Source: Diatrype stigma (lineage: Eukaryota; Ascomycota; Sordariomycetes; Xylariales; Diatrypaceae). From it: DNA of 64,000 nt. The DNA is taken from the NCBI GenBank assembly GCA_022225965.2, contig JAKJXP020000033.1:124001-188000 (forward strand), in the 5' to 3' direction. Of this stretch, positions 12,824 through 23,193 are shown piece after piece. Under the pieces are notes generated by a model. The model saw only the letters and a list, made by a program, of their open reading frames with translations. It was not told the DNA's origin and made no database searches. Position 1 is the first letter of the stretch; each line of letters begins with the position of its first letter. A program made the position numbers and the translations under genes.

Positions 12824-15010
12824 GTTATCAGTCGCTCAGATGCATTTGTGGTTTCATGGTGGCGACCCCTATCTTCGGCATCCAGCAATCCTAACACATT
12901 AAGAACAGGTATAAGTTGGGCACCAGCAAATACTGCCAAAACACCAATATATCCTTTCGACAGTTCGGTCTAGTATTCTACTAGATCTCTCGACTATCAG
13001 CGGCAAAAGCGTGATGTACCTAAAAGACGTTGGTCAGAGCCTGGCAGGACTCTTGATCATTGTGATAAACTCAAGATGTAACGACATGGAAAGAAACCCC
13101 AAGGCAGCCATACATTTCCTATGTATAAATGAATGGTCACTTGGGCCATGGACCTACCTGGTTGTTGCGCAAATTCGCTCATGCGCTGTTATTACTCCTT
13201 GCACGTATTAACTAAATGGATCAATATGCGTGCCAGTACCTACGTAATCGTGTATTCCCTTCTCCATATAATTCGAGCGGAAAAGCATATGCCGGACCAT
13301 ACTATCGATCTAAGGAGAGGATTGCTACTATCTTGTTACGTAGTTTTCTTCCTATTCATGTTCCCCACGCACTACTTTCCACCTACGTCATACGCGGCAT
13401 AACTATATATAGAATCTCAGCTTGGACAGCCGTAGCTCGGGGATCTGGTAGCTCGTCAATAGCGCAAGTAAAAATAGGTTGAAGATCACGAATCAAGCTC
13501 AATGATTCTAGTAATGGCAGAGCAATGTCTCCGAGTTCATTCTACTTCAACCGAAGACAAGAATATTGCACTTGCGAAGTCTGCGGTAATGTCGAATTGA
13601 CATGTCAGGACATAGATATATGCGCAACTTGTGTCTTTTACTGTCCTAGAGTCATCACCTTCGCCGAAAATTATACTAGTTGTGCATCGAGCGTAAACAC
13701 AACATCAAGAATAAATAACAAATAAAAGACAATAGAAGCCGAGCTTGCCAAGGTCATCAATATCGTGATCGTCGTAGCTGCGGTCCGCTCTGAGCGTGCT
13801 ATATAAGCGGCAAGCCAACCCATCGCATAGTGGTTCTAATTTTGAAAAACCGGTCCGGCTTGCGGCGTAGCTTGCCGATCCCGCGACCGCCTCCCGCCGC
13901 CCCGTATTGTAGCCAGTACTACGTAGTAGGGGCATTTCAGCTTTTGGCCAAGAACTACGCCGCACGCTTTTCCTGCCTAAACGCCCAGAGCCCCAGAGCC
14001 CGCAATGAACTCCCGGGGTCGGAGAACGGGGTTCGGGCTTTCCAGGCACCCGTTCCTGGGGACCGGAGACCACGTAGGTATATCTTTCGAATGCGGGAAA
14101 CCTTGCGAAGGCCTATGGCATGAACTCGGCTGAGTAGCATGCCGAGTATTCACTTGTTGATCTGGAAGCCGTTTTCACTATGACATCATTTCATTGCGCA
14201 TCGATGCGCCAGAGATCTGACAGCGGGAGAGTGATAGATACCCGAAACGGGAATCTAGGAACCATTGTTCAAACCAGTTACAATCGCCAAGTCAGATCAC
14301 TAGTTCTGTCCGGAACGGATAGATGCCCCGTCTAACAGTCTGGCTTTCTTAGTTACATGCTTGACTACTCGGCAAAGCCGAACTTTGCTTTGGCGTCAGG
14401 ATAGTTGCTGACAACAACTTGCTATTAGCCCCGTAGAATAGGGTGTGCATATAATTATCCAAGTAGGAGATTACTGTTTACTCTCAGCCTTTACACTATG
14501 GTTAAAGGGCCTTGCTGTGTCTGACATCAACGAGTTTTCTTTTTCAGGGTCACGGGTCGTGACAAGTACTTGGCTTCCGGCAGCACAGACGCATGATGCA
14601 GTGAAGTCAGTAAAGTAGAGGCACTAAGAACAGTTGCTACGAAATATCTACGTGATCATCATATGGGCTCTGGTGGTGAAGAAGGAAATCCAGTTACTAT
14701 GAAGTCCGAGTCAAGGTATGAGCGGCGGCTGGCAGCTCGCTGCTGAGCACAACTATAGGGGCAAGACTGTACTTTTCACGACAACTCGAATGAGGCTGAT
14801 ACTAATTGCTGCTGCTGTTCAAGGTATTCGTAATATGCATTAAACTAACTGAGAGGCAGAGATTCTGCCTCTGACAATGAAGAAGATGGCTAAAGGGACA
14901 GTGAGCTACTGCCCGGTAATTCGGGACGAGTCCTCCGCGTTCCTACCCGACAACACCCGGGACATCCTCCTCGCATGGAGCAACTCTATAATAGATAGTT
15001 CTCCCCATCC
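12824..15010. other. 2.2 kb spacer, no firm gene
   Basis: The only frame that draws the eye is 13525-13725 (+), 66 codons with a cluster of eight cysteines in 41 residues (from CTCEVCGN to the NYTSC segment), but it has no signal peptide, no homologue I recognise and no clear splice partner. Other frames look random. Overall composition is moderately AT-rich. Confidence 0.45.
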
Positions 15011-15443
15011 TTATGAAACGTCACACTGGCCGGCGTTCGGGTCCGCACTATATCGCAGTTAGCTCGTGGAAACAAAAGAACATCGACCACGGAAGGGCTA
15101 CTAACATAAACAGCCAGTTGGTGTAATTGCTGTGGCCGCCATGCTGGCAGCCGCCAATCTCCTTCCGCAACCCGTCGTAGCAATCAGCGGGGGAGATTTG
15201 CATATCACCACCGGCGCTGATCCTTTTAACCGCGAACGTGATCATCGTGTGGTCGTCGACGTTATAGCAGGCGTACGCTTCCTTGGTCTGATCATTGTAG
15301 ACCACCTTGCTGAAGTTCTTGTCGCACACATCGTGGGCCTGGGCGCGCACCACGTCTTGGTTGGGCATGTTTACGCCGCCGAGGTAGCATTCGCCGACAA
15401 CCGCGGAGGCTGCGGTGATGAGTCCGAAGATGGAGATATGCAT
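15011..15443 (-). CDS. small secreted cysteine-rich protein
   Basis: Two exons, 15443-15106 and 15047-15011, join to 124 residues. The intron (58 bp, donor GTTAGT, branch CTAAC, acceptor TATAG) is inferred: without it the frame runs into a non-homologous tail, while with it the protein ends ADPNAGQCDVS, a typical ending of this kind of secreted protein. Residues 1-17 (MHISIFGLITAASAVVG) are a signal peptide. The mature chain has six cysteines at positions 19, 40, 59, 88, 99 and 121, enough for three disulfides, and contains GGCQHGG followed by an N-glycosylation sequon (NYTNW). The function is not known; an apoplastic or effector-like role is possible but is inference. It sits alone in a gene-poor stretch. 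Confidence 0.75.
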
Positions 15444-16431
15444 GATGAATGAGGTGGGATTGAAAATGTAGTTGGTGTCTCGGTCTTCGAGTCGGCGAAC
15501 CTGTGGTTGGATGGATGGGAAGGCTGATTGATGTTGTCTCCGGATGGTGTTGGTGCGGGATGGTAAGACAAACTTTTCTGTTCTGCAACATGGCTGCCCG
15601 GAGGCCTTTATAGATATTCGAGCCAGCACAGCTTGACAGAGCTGGCAATACTGTCATGTCTGTTCGGTGTCTAAGAGAGACGATAAGCGGTGAAAATCTC
15701 CTGTGTAGATCAACCGCGTTAAGGCTTGCATCCTAGCTCTGATCATCTTCATTCTACTTGACTGTTCAGTTTGCGGCAAAGCAAGTAGAATCACCCGACG
15801 ACTGCGGCTCGGGCGATCATCAGAAGTGAACTATTATTAGCCATGTCTTGCCGTTAGCAAGTCCGCCAGTCTTTCGTTCTACCGTTGCTAGCAGGAAAAC
15901 ACTGTGGCCGACGTTTTCTTCATACACTTCATCTCCTGCTCATTCATGCGGTTGACAAAAGTTTACAATGAGAAACACTCCTGTTATGCACGTATATCCA
16001 CAGTTGCTGGTGCAGTTGACATAGCCATCCGGGACCGAAGCTAACGACTCGCCCGGAATTAGGCTGTCGGCGTGGACAAGAATACCTCACGCAGGAATAC
16101 TAGTATGCGGCGTTGAGTCTTGGTATCCCGCCTCCGGCACTCTTGGTACCCATCTCCGGCTTTACCTCGCTCTGTCTGTCCGAGCCTTTGACCTCCAAAG
16201 CCTGCCGTCCACGCCCATCCACAAAATCCTCTGCTGAGGGATCTGGGGCGTTCTCCACGATATTTCAGGAGTGCCTAGTTCTGCTAGTGTAGGAGGGTCC
16301 TGCATGGGTATCGGAAACGCTAATCCTTTCCAAGTTACGACGACGGCAGATCATGGTCATGGCTACTATATTCAGTAATAGTTACCTAAAACATACCAGC
16401 ATCCATACCTAAACATAGCATCCCCCACACT
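15444..16431. other. spacer, nothing recognised
   Basis: Contains the upstream region of the secreted-protein gene. No coding frame, repeat or RNA gene was recognised. Confidence 0.4.
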
Positions 16432-17161
16432 TTACTGGAGCGTCTTGTGGGTTTCGAACAATTCCACGGCAAAGTAGAGTGGCCGAGTGACAGCCGGACT
16501 GGAAGGATCGCAATACGTGAATGCGTAGTGCAAAATCGGACAGAGTCCCGTGCGAAAGGGTCCGCCGGCGGCAATTAACTCCACACGTAAAATGCTACAG
16601 CGGCCGCGTACAGCCTCACCGTGAAGCTCGCAGTTTGTTGCCCCGTTATCAAATATTCCTGAGATCATCGACGAGTGTAGCTGTAGCCTTGCACGTACCG
16701 TATACGTTAATGCCGCCGTTGATCATGGGTTTAGAATACGGCTAAGATTCCGACATATCACTTATGAATAGATTCAATATAGCTACGGAGTATCTAGTAT
16801 GCACATACCGTTGAAATCCTTCCGTGTTTCAATCATCCATCTAGCTTCTCGCGTTCGAAATTGAGAGTGAGAGACGTGTAGCTCTACTTCGGGAGTCAGG
16901 TCTTGTCTGAGAAGTTTATTTAGATCGTATAATATATCCCGACTCCAAGAGGTATCTAATCGGGTGATTGACCAAGACAAGACCTTGAAGAACCCATCTT
17001 TCATTGTTCTCCGTGTCTCTGATACCAAGGACTTGTGATTAAAGCTTCCTGGGCTTGGGCTATTGCTTCACCCTACGTCTCTTCATCCTGTGCCCACCCT
17101 CCTCGCGGAGCTCTGCGGATAGACCGAACAATCGGAAACCATGAAGCCCCCTATTGTTATG
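16432..17161 (-). pseudogene. partial multi-exon gene or relic, unrecognised
   Basis: Three leftward segments join in phase through plausible introns: up to 17161-17098 (contains GFRLFGLSAELREE), 17048-16809 (contains KVLSWSITRLDTSWSRDIL and ELHVSHSQFRTREARWM) and 16658-16432 (contains FDNGATNCELHGEAV and GLCPILHYAFTYCDP, then TAA). Donors are GTGGGC and GTATGT; acceptors are CCCAG and CTCAG. The joins restore one frame of about 175 residues with protein-like composition. No ATG precedes the first segment before a stop, so the 5' end is missing or lies in a further exon. The opening FRLF..LSAELREE resembles the start of fungal F-box or 2EXR-like proteins, but I do not recognise the family. 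It is either a truncated relic or an incompletely resolved gene. Confidence 0.4.
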
Positions 17162-19209
17162 TTAGATATTATGTACTAAGGGGCTAAAGGAATATATATG
17201 GACTCTAAAATGTATTAGTGGGGGCTTTTATGGCGATATAAAGAGCAGTTCTTCCGATATAGCTTCTATAGACGCGCAAACTGCTCTGTTTCCTTCCTTC
17301 CCCCTACCTGATAATTATGCTATCACTCCGGGCCAAAGCACATGACATGCCATTATTATCTTGTCTTCGTCGAAACTTCTATATAGACTGTTTCATATAA
17401 AGGAGCATTAGCAGGCGACTTGTCAAGAAGGAGTTAGATGTAGAACGTAGGTAGGACAGTAAAAAGAAAAAGAGAAAGGGAAAGGAGGGAGAGGTAACCA
17501 CCTTCTAAGGAGATATCAGAGACCTGTGCGAGGCACGAGACATTGTTATTCGGAAGTATTATTCCTGGATATCACTCCAGTGTATTTCTCATGCCGCCAT
17601 GTAAGGTCATCCAGTTGGTCGATGATCAGTTGAAAGTATGGTTATGGCTGCCGGGACGCGTGAGTCTGCAGCTTGAGATCCTCCGCTCTACTTGTCCCTC
17701 GATGCTATTTACCAAGATCCTTGTATGTTATTGGGGAGCATGCAGCTAATACTACCGGGGCTATGCGGATTCAATGACAATTTCCACTGACGTCTTCAAG
17801 GGGTGATTCATATGTCCTCGATAATTGTGGAACATGCAGTTTCTCTTCCATATCGACGCAAGCCTCGTACTTTGGCGAAAGCATTGGGAATTGTATATAT
17901 GTCCAATTTAATTATTAGTCGTCAAGAAAGCGCGGGTCTGTAAGGTCTAATGATGCTCAAAGGGTGAGTGTGCTTTTAGTGAACGGCCTCCTGGGATTTA
18001 ACTCTTGCGAAGTGATTTCATATTGTGTCTCTGGTCAAACTAAGAACAAATTTATCTAGGCATATAGGAGGCTTTCACTCTTATGATTTGCGATTCCTCT
18101 CTTCCAATACCTGTTCCAGGCTGTCATGACCCTCAGCACTCATCCGGCTAGGCGACCATTTACTGTAGGGTTTATCATACCCAATCGACGAAATCTCTTT
18201 AACTCGGTATGGGAGTGGTCATGCCGTCATGGTGGCGCGCCTCGCACGGTTGGTCAGGCACAAAGTAGAGGCTGTTGTAACGCAGAGATTGCTTATTGGT
18301 TAACTGCGAATATGTAATCACACACCGAGTCCTGGTTCTTGCTATGCTCTTTCTCCTTCCCAAATAATATGAACTAGCTATGTTAAGAGTCACGATACAT
18401 TCATACGGAAATGCCCCACCAAACTGCTGCTAACCAGAACCAAGAACTCATTTTCCAATGACCAGTAGTAGTGAATCTCTCTCCCACCCCCTATTGTTCA
18501 ACGACGCGACGAATCCGGCTCTTCGCTCGAAGTCAGGAGAGCCAGAACAGGAAATAGATCTGAATGAAAACCGGTTACTACCTACCGGTCTACATACGTC
18601 TGGTCTTCAGCTAACCCGGCCAATCATGGAAGCGACTTTGTGGTCGCTTTAGGGCGATCGACACGGACTGCCACTTTAGCCGCGAAGCCGGGAGATTCGA
18701 AATCGGGTATTTATCGAGCGTCACTGGCATTGCACTCGTTTCCTTACCACTTATTACACTAATATAGACCATGGCACGTAAATATGGTCAGGTATCTTTT
18801 GTGCCTATCATTTATCTGAGGCAATGACGTATTACCTAGATCGGCCCCTAAGAGCATTTGTATTCACCCGGCCCAAGAGGAAAACTCAGGACCAACCGCT
18901 CTTATACATCCCAATGTAGAAATCATCTGGTAATAACCTGCGGATGAGAGGAAATGTAGATGATCTGCACCATCCGGTATTAAATGGTGCGGGGATGGGG
19001 AGGAACAGGCCTCTTTCTGATGGCGCTTGCTCAGATTGCAGAAAGTATTTATATATAAATCTTGGCTTTCCACAGCAGCGGCCGTATCGTAGTGCTCTCT
19101 ATCTTCTACCGTAGCTGGCAAACACAACCGGTATGTAAAGCGTGCTATATAATTACAGGTAGCGCCCGATTTATCATAAGTTTATCCCATCGAGGAACCG
19201 GAAAGGACG
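17162..19209. other. 2 kb spacer, nothing recognised
   Basis: AT-richer than the flanking genes. No convincing coding frame, repeat or RNA gene. The last few hundred bases hold the promoter of the esterase gene. Confidence 0.4.
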
Positions 19210-20253
19210 ATGTTGTCCACGACACTGCTTGCCGGCCTCATGGCCGCCGCGACGGCCCCCTTCGCCCTCGGGGCCCAGCTGACGCAGGTGCCCAACTACA
19301 ACAACGACGCGACGTCGCAGGCGCAGATGTACGTAGAGCAGAGCCCTAGCAACCACAGACACAGACACATATATACAAGATCCCACGAGCCAAGAAATGG
19401 AGACCATTCTCTGACCCCACTACCACCTACTCATGACAGTACCTACTTAGCGAATGCTAACAAGCAAACAAAAAACAGGTGGGTCTACGTACCCGACAAC
19501 GTGGTAGAGAACCCGCCCCTGGTAGTGGTGCTGCACTCCTGCCAGTCGTCGGCGCAGGCGTACTTCCAGAACGCGGCGATCCCGTGGAAGCAGGGGTCGG
19601 ACGGGAAGGGGTACGTGACGGTGTGGCCGTCGTCGCCCAACAGCGGGACGTGCTGGGACGTGTCGTCGACGGCGTCGCTGACGCGCGACGGCGGCGGCGA
19701 CAGCACCGCCATCGGCAACATGATCGCCTTCGCGCTGACCGAGTACGGCGCCGACCCGGCGCGCGTGTACGTGACGGGCGGGTCGAGCGGCGCCATGATG
19801 GCCAACGTGCTCGCGGCGACCTACCCGGACCGCATCGCGGCCGTGTCGGCCTACAGCGGCGTCGCCGCGGGGTGCTTCCGCGGCGCCGGCGTCGCCCAGT
19901 GGAACAACTCCTGCAGCGGGGGCCAGTCCGTCGCGTCCGCCGAGGCCTGGGGCGCCGAGGCCCGCGCCATGTACCCGGACTACGCGGCCGACGGGCCGCG
20001 GCCGCGCATGCAGATCTGGCACGGCGGCGCCGACACCACCATCGCGCCCCAGAACTACCAGGAGGAGATCAAGCAGTGGACCGACGTCTTCGGCGTCGAT
20101 GCCGATGCGCCGACCGCCGAGACGCAGAATTATCCGCAGGCGGGGTACGTCACGAGCGATTATGGCGAGAATGTGCAGGGCATTTTCGCGCAGTCGGTGG
20201 GGCATAGCGTGCCGTCGAACTTGACGGCTAGTGAGCTGTGGTTTGGGTTGTGA
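19210..20253 (+). CDS. secreted carbohydrate esterase family 1-type esterase (acetylxylan/feruloyl esterase)
   Basis: Two exons, 19210-19328 and 19479-20253, join through the split ATG codon in QAQM|WVYVPD to give 297 residues; the intron starts GTACGT and ends ACAG. A signal peptide of about 21 residues (MLSTTLLAGLMAAATAPFALG) directs secretion. The alpha/beta-hydrolase fold has the nucleophile motif GGSSG (Ser 142), a following acid in IWHGGADTT and a likely catalytic His in SVGHSVP. The PHB-depolymerase/CE1 signature VVVLHSCQSSAQAY is near the N-terminus. Such enzymes remove acetyl or feruloyl groups from plant xylan outside the cell; exact specificity cannot be read. It lacks a carbohydrate-binding module. 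It converges on the zinc-cluster gene, with 226 bp between the stops. Confidence 0.88.
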   Translation: MLSTTLLAGLMAAATAPFALGAQLTQVPNYNNDATSQAQMYVEQSPSNHRHRHIYTRSHEPRNGDHSLTPLPPTHDSTYLANANKQTKNRWVYVPDNVVENPPLVVVLHSCQSSAQAYFQNAAIPWKQGSDGKGYVTVWPSSPNSGTCWDVSSTASLTRDGGGDSTAIGNMIAFALTEYGADPARVYVTGGSSGAMMANVLAATYPDRIAAVSAYSGVAAGCFRGAGVAQWNNSCSGGQSVASAEAWGAEARAMYPDYAADGPRPRMQIWHGGADTTIAPQNYQEEIKQWTDVFGVDADAPTAETQNYPQAGYVTSDYGENVQGIFAQSVGHSVPSNLTASELWFGL

Positions 20254-20479
20254 GGGGAGAAGGAAGAGAGGGGGCTCGAGGGATTGAGATGGGTTGATGG
20301 TTGGATGGAAAGAAGGTTTGAGGTTCAGATGGCTGCGAAGCGGAGATGTGCATGATCCCCTGAAAATGTATATAAGTAATGGGTTTGCGCAATGTCAACT
20401 AAAAGACATTCCTGTCCAATCTGAAGATCACATGTGGTTTGAAGTGCTTAGTGATATGACGGTGTCGGTGGTGCATGAA

Positions 20480-22288
20480 TCAGACATCAGGCGATGCTGT
20501 GGACACATACGATTGCGCCGCCCGGCTCGCTGACGACTCAGGACTATCCATTAAGTCAAAAAAGACCGTCACCCTCGGAGGAGCTTCCAGAGAGATGGTT
20601 GGGTCGACTTGCATCATCTTTTCCAGAAGCAAACCCTGAGCCGTCGTATCTCCGTGACCAAGTTCGGGCGGCGGCGGCGGCGGCGGTGGTGGTGATTGTT
20701 GAGGCGGCTCGTTGTTCGTACCGTTGGGCCTGCATGATATGATATCCTGCACGGGCAGCGGGCTGACAAGATCGTACTTGACGGCGCCGCTGAGGTGGCG
20801 CTCGTACAAGTCCTCCTCCTCGGGGGCCCAATCGCCGTTCTCGGTGAGGATACGGGCTATCTCGAGGCGGCCCTCGGCGCGGCGCACCCGCCGCGGGATG
20901 CGCAGCAGGTGATCCCAGGCGCCGCCCCACGCGGCGTCCATGATCTCGCAGACGTGGTCGATTTCCGGGTCGGCGATGCCCTGCATCCACCACACGGTCT
21001 GGTTGATCTTGGCGAAGCAGAGGTAGTACGCCAGGATGACGAGGGCGCGGGGGTGGTGCATCTTGGCGAGCGGGATGAAGTCGCGCGGGATAAAGGTGAA
21101 CCAGGTGATGGTGCGCAGGTCGAGCATGGGGCCGAAGCCGTGGTTGAGCTCGAGGTAGAGCGAGCCGAGGTACTGCAGCGTCTCGTAGTAGGTCTGCTGG
21201 TGGGCGTAGTCGGCGTCGCCGAGCCCGATCGACATCACCATGAAGAGCAGGTTGTTGGGGATGTGGCGCGACGACTTCTCGATGTTGACGGGGGGCCGGT
21301 AGAATATCACGGCCAAGCCGGACTCGCGGATCGACTCAGGCGAGATGATCTCGACGATGAGGCCGATGCCCTTCCAGACCTGCGCCCAGTCGAGGACGTA
21401 CAGGGGCTTGAGATCGCCGTCGCGGAACGCCTGGCTGCTCAGCGCAGTCATCAGCAGGGAGCAGGCCAGTAGCGCCGGGAAGTCGTCGGGGTTCGCCGCT
21501 TCGATGGCCTGCCGGTAGCCGGCGAAAGCTCGAGCCTTGTAAGCGAGGACCCGGTGGCGCGGGAGCTCGAGGTTCAGAGACTGCATCTTCAGGGCGGACA
21601 GGGCCATCAGGCAGTCCATGAGGAACGGGGAGCGGAAGGCGTGCTCGACGACGCGGAACTTCAGCACCTGGTCGATGTGGGCCGAGCGGCCGCTCTCGAT
21701 GGAAAAGGAGCCGTAGGTCGCGGCGGTCCAGAACCACAGCATCTTCATGTCGATAGCGTCGGCCATCGGGGCGGGACAGTAGAGAGGCTCCGAGACCATG
21801 CCGCTCTGGAAGGGATCACGATCACTCGTTGTGCTTGGCGACGAGGACCAAGACAGGCTCGGCGAGGAGGAGGCAGAGGTTTTCGCCGGCGAAGCTCCTG
21901 CTGTTGCTGCTTTCCATGGAGCTTTCCTGCTGGTGAGCGTGGTTGGATAGACGCAGGTCTCCTGGCGAAGAGTACAAGCTTGGCATGCTGGCCTCTCTTC
22001 GTTACACTTCACCTTGCGCTTCTTACAGTTGGTGCACCCTGCGCGGGATTTCTTGTGAGGGCGCTTGGAATGATACGGTTTCTCGATGTTTGCATTCGCA
22101 CTCCCATCCCCATCCCCATCTGCAGCCGCACTGACACTGGCATTGGCATTGGCATTGGCATTGGCATGATCCACGTGAACATCGCTGCTATGCGGCGTTG
22201 AGACTAAGTTAGGCTCATGCCGAGCGGTGTCGATAGCGGCGGGATGAAATGCGCCGACATCTAGATCGATACGATCGATGTAGTCCAT
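20480..22288 (-). CDS. Zn2Cys6 zinc-cluster transcription factor
   Basis: An intronless frame of 602 residues from the ATG at 22288 ([12 protein letters not shown]); the frame is open further upstream but without an ATG. The Zn(II)2Cys6 binuclear cluster uses Cys 85, 88, 95, 102, 105 and 112 (start [11 protein letters not shown]) and is preceded by a basic stretch ([10 protein letters not shown]). The region after the cluster has the helical regulatory core seen in sterol-uptake-control (Upc2-like) and related fungal regulators, with [17 protein letters not shown] and WWMQGI. The N-terminal (AN)n repeat is encoded by a hexanucleotide repeat at about 22137-22166. It is a DNA-binding nuclear regulator; the target genes are unknown. 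It shares no promoter with the esterase, since the two genes converge. Confidence 0.9.
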   Translation of the reverse strand: MDYIDRIDLDVGAFHPAAIDTARHEPNLVSTPHSSDVHVDHANANANANASVSAAADGDGDGSANANIEKPYHSKRPHKKSRAGCTNCKKRKVKCNEERPACQACTLRQETCVYPTTLTSRKAPWKAATAGASPAKTSASSSPSLSWSSSPSTTSDRDPFQSGMVSEPLYCPAPMADAIDMKMLWFWTAATYGSFSIESGRSAHIDQVLKFRVVEHAFRSPFLMDCLMALSALKMQSLNLELPRHRVLAYKARAFAGYRQAIEAANPDDFPALLACSLLMTALSSQAFRDGDLKPLYVLDWAQVWKGIGLIVEIISPESIRESGLAVIFYRPPVNIEKSSRHIPNNLLFMVMSIGLGDADYAHQQTYYETLQYLGSLYLELNHGFGPMLDLRTITWFTFIPRDFIPLAKMHHPRALVILAYYLCFAKINQTVWWMQGIADPEIDHVCEIMDAAWGGAWDHLLRIPRRVRRAEGRLEIARILTENGDWAPEEEDLYERHLSGAVKYDLVSPLPVQDIISCRPNGTNNEPPQQSPPPPPPPPPELGHGDTTAQGLLLEKMMQVDPTISLEAPPRVTVFFDLMDSPESSASRAAQSYVSTASPDV

Positions 22289-23193
22289 TCCGTCTCCTTT
22301 GAGTCTTAACGGGTAACACAAGAAAAGGGGCGGTTCGTGACACTCCGATTCCGCCTTATCTTAGTGGAGCGGAAGCAGGCAAAAGCAAAAAAGGGGGCAT
22401 GCTATTAGTGGGTGTTAGGTATATATAGCGGTATAGATAACAGGTAAAGAATATATACTTAGTCATACACCATACACCTATATAATGAGCGTATGGCTGC
22501 GTAATTCGTATAGCTGGTGGATAGCTGTGATAGACAATGCCTCAGTTTACTATGTAGATCACAGAGAATAACACGAGATGAAATACGATGCCAATCGATG
22601 GGGCCTGGACAATATTTAGTATATGTAGTTCGGGGTCTTATCTACATACCTACCGGTAAGTGCACGGCCTACCTCACACTTCGTACGTACAATCAATCCT
22701 AGGTAGTTAGTGAACGGCAGCTTCCACCGCGCATGAAATCGGGCAGTGCAGTACTTCGTAGGTATAAAAGCTCTCTCGATATCCACTAGGCTGCTATAGT
22801 ACTATGTATGTATTATAGGTTCTAGCGCTCTAGGGCCTCCGTAGGGCTGGTCAAGCTGCTGCAGCTTGCCGCAGCATTGTGGCTTGGCTGGGATGACACG
22901 CAACCTGGAAAGACGCGCCCAATTGCAACCTTGGAACTTCACCATTCTTTACCACGGCTCCCTCTAGGAAACCCGTTGCACATGACTATAGTTGCATTGC
23001 ATTGTCGTCTTCAGTCCTGTCTTCGTCTTCTTCCCCCCGACTTCCCCTGTCTAAACTGTCTATAATTTGTACCTATACCAACCGATGAATTGATGAATCG
23101 ACGGCATAGCTACCTATCTATACTTCGTATCAGTGTCACAAACATGATCAGCGCATAGCACCACGTATAGTACGATACAGTCAGCCACCCATC
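22289..23193. other. divergent promoter region, no gene
   Basis: Lies between the starts of the zinc-cluster gene (-) and ORC5 (+). AT-richer, with short TATATA runs around 22424-22490. No coding frame was recognised. Confidence 0.5.

Noticed and set aside
13525..13725. Short cysteine-rich frame of 66 codons
   Set aside because: Eight cysteines are striking, but there is no signal peptide, no zinc-knuckle spacing I recognise, and no splice partner; kept only as a note in the spacer entry.
19447..20205. Leftward frame of 252 codons opposite the CE1 esterase
   Set aside because: Antisense shadow of a GC-rich exon, with Arg/Gly/Val-rich random composition.
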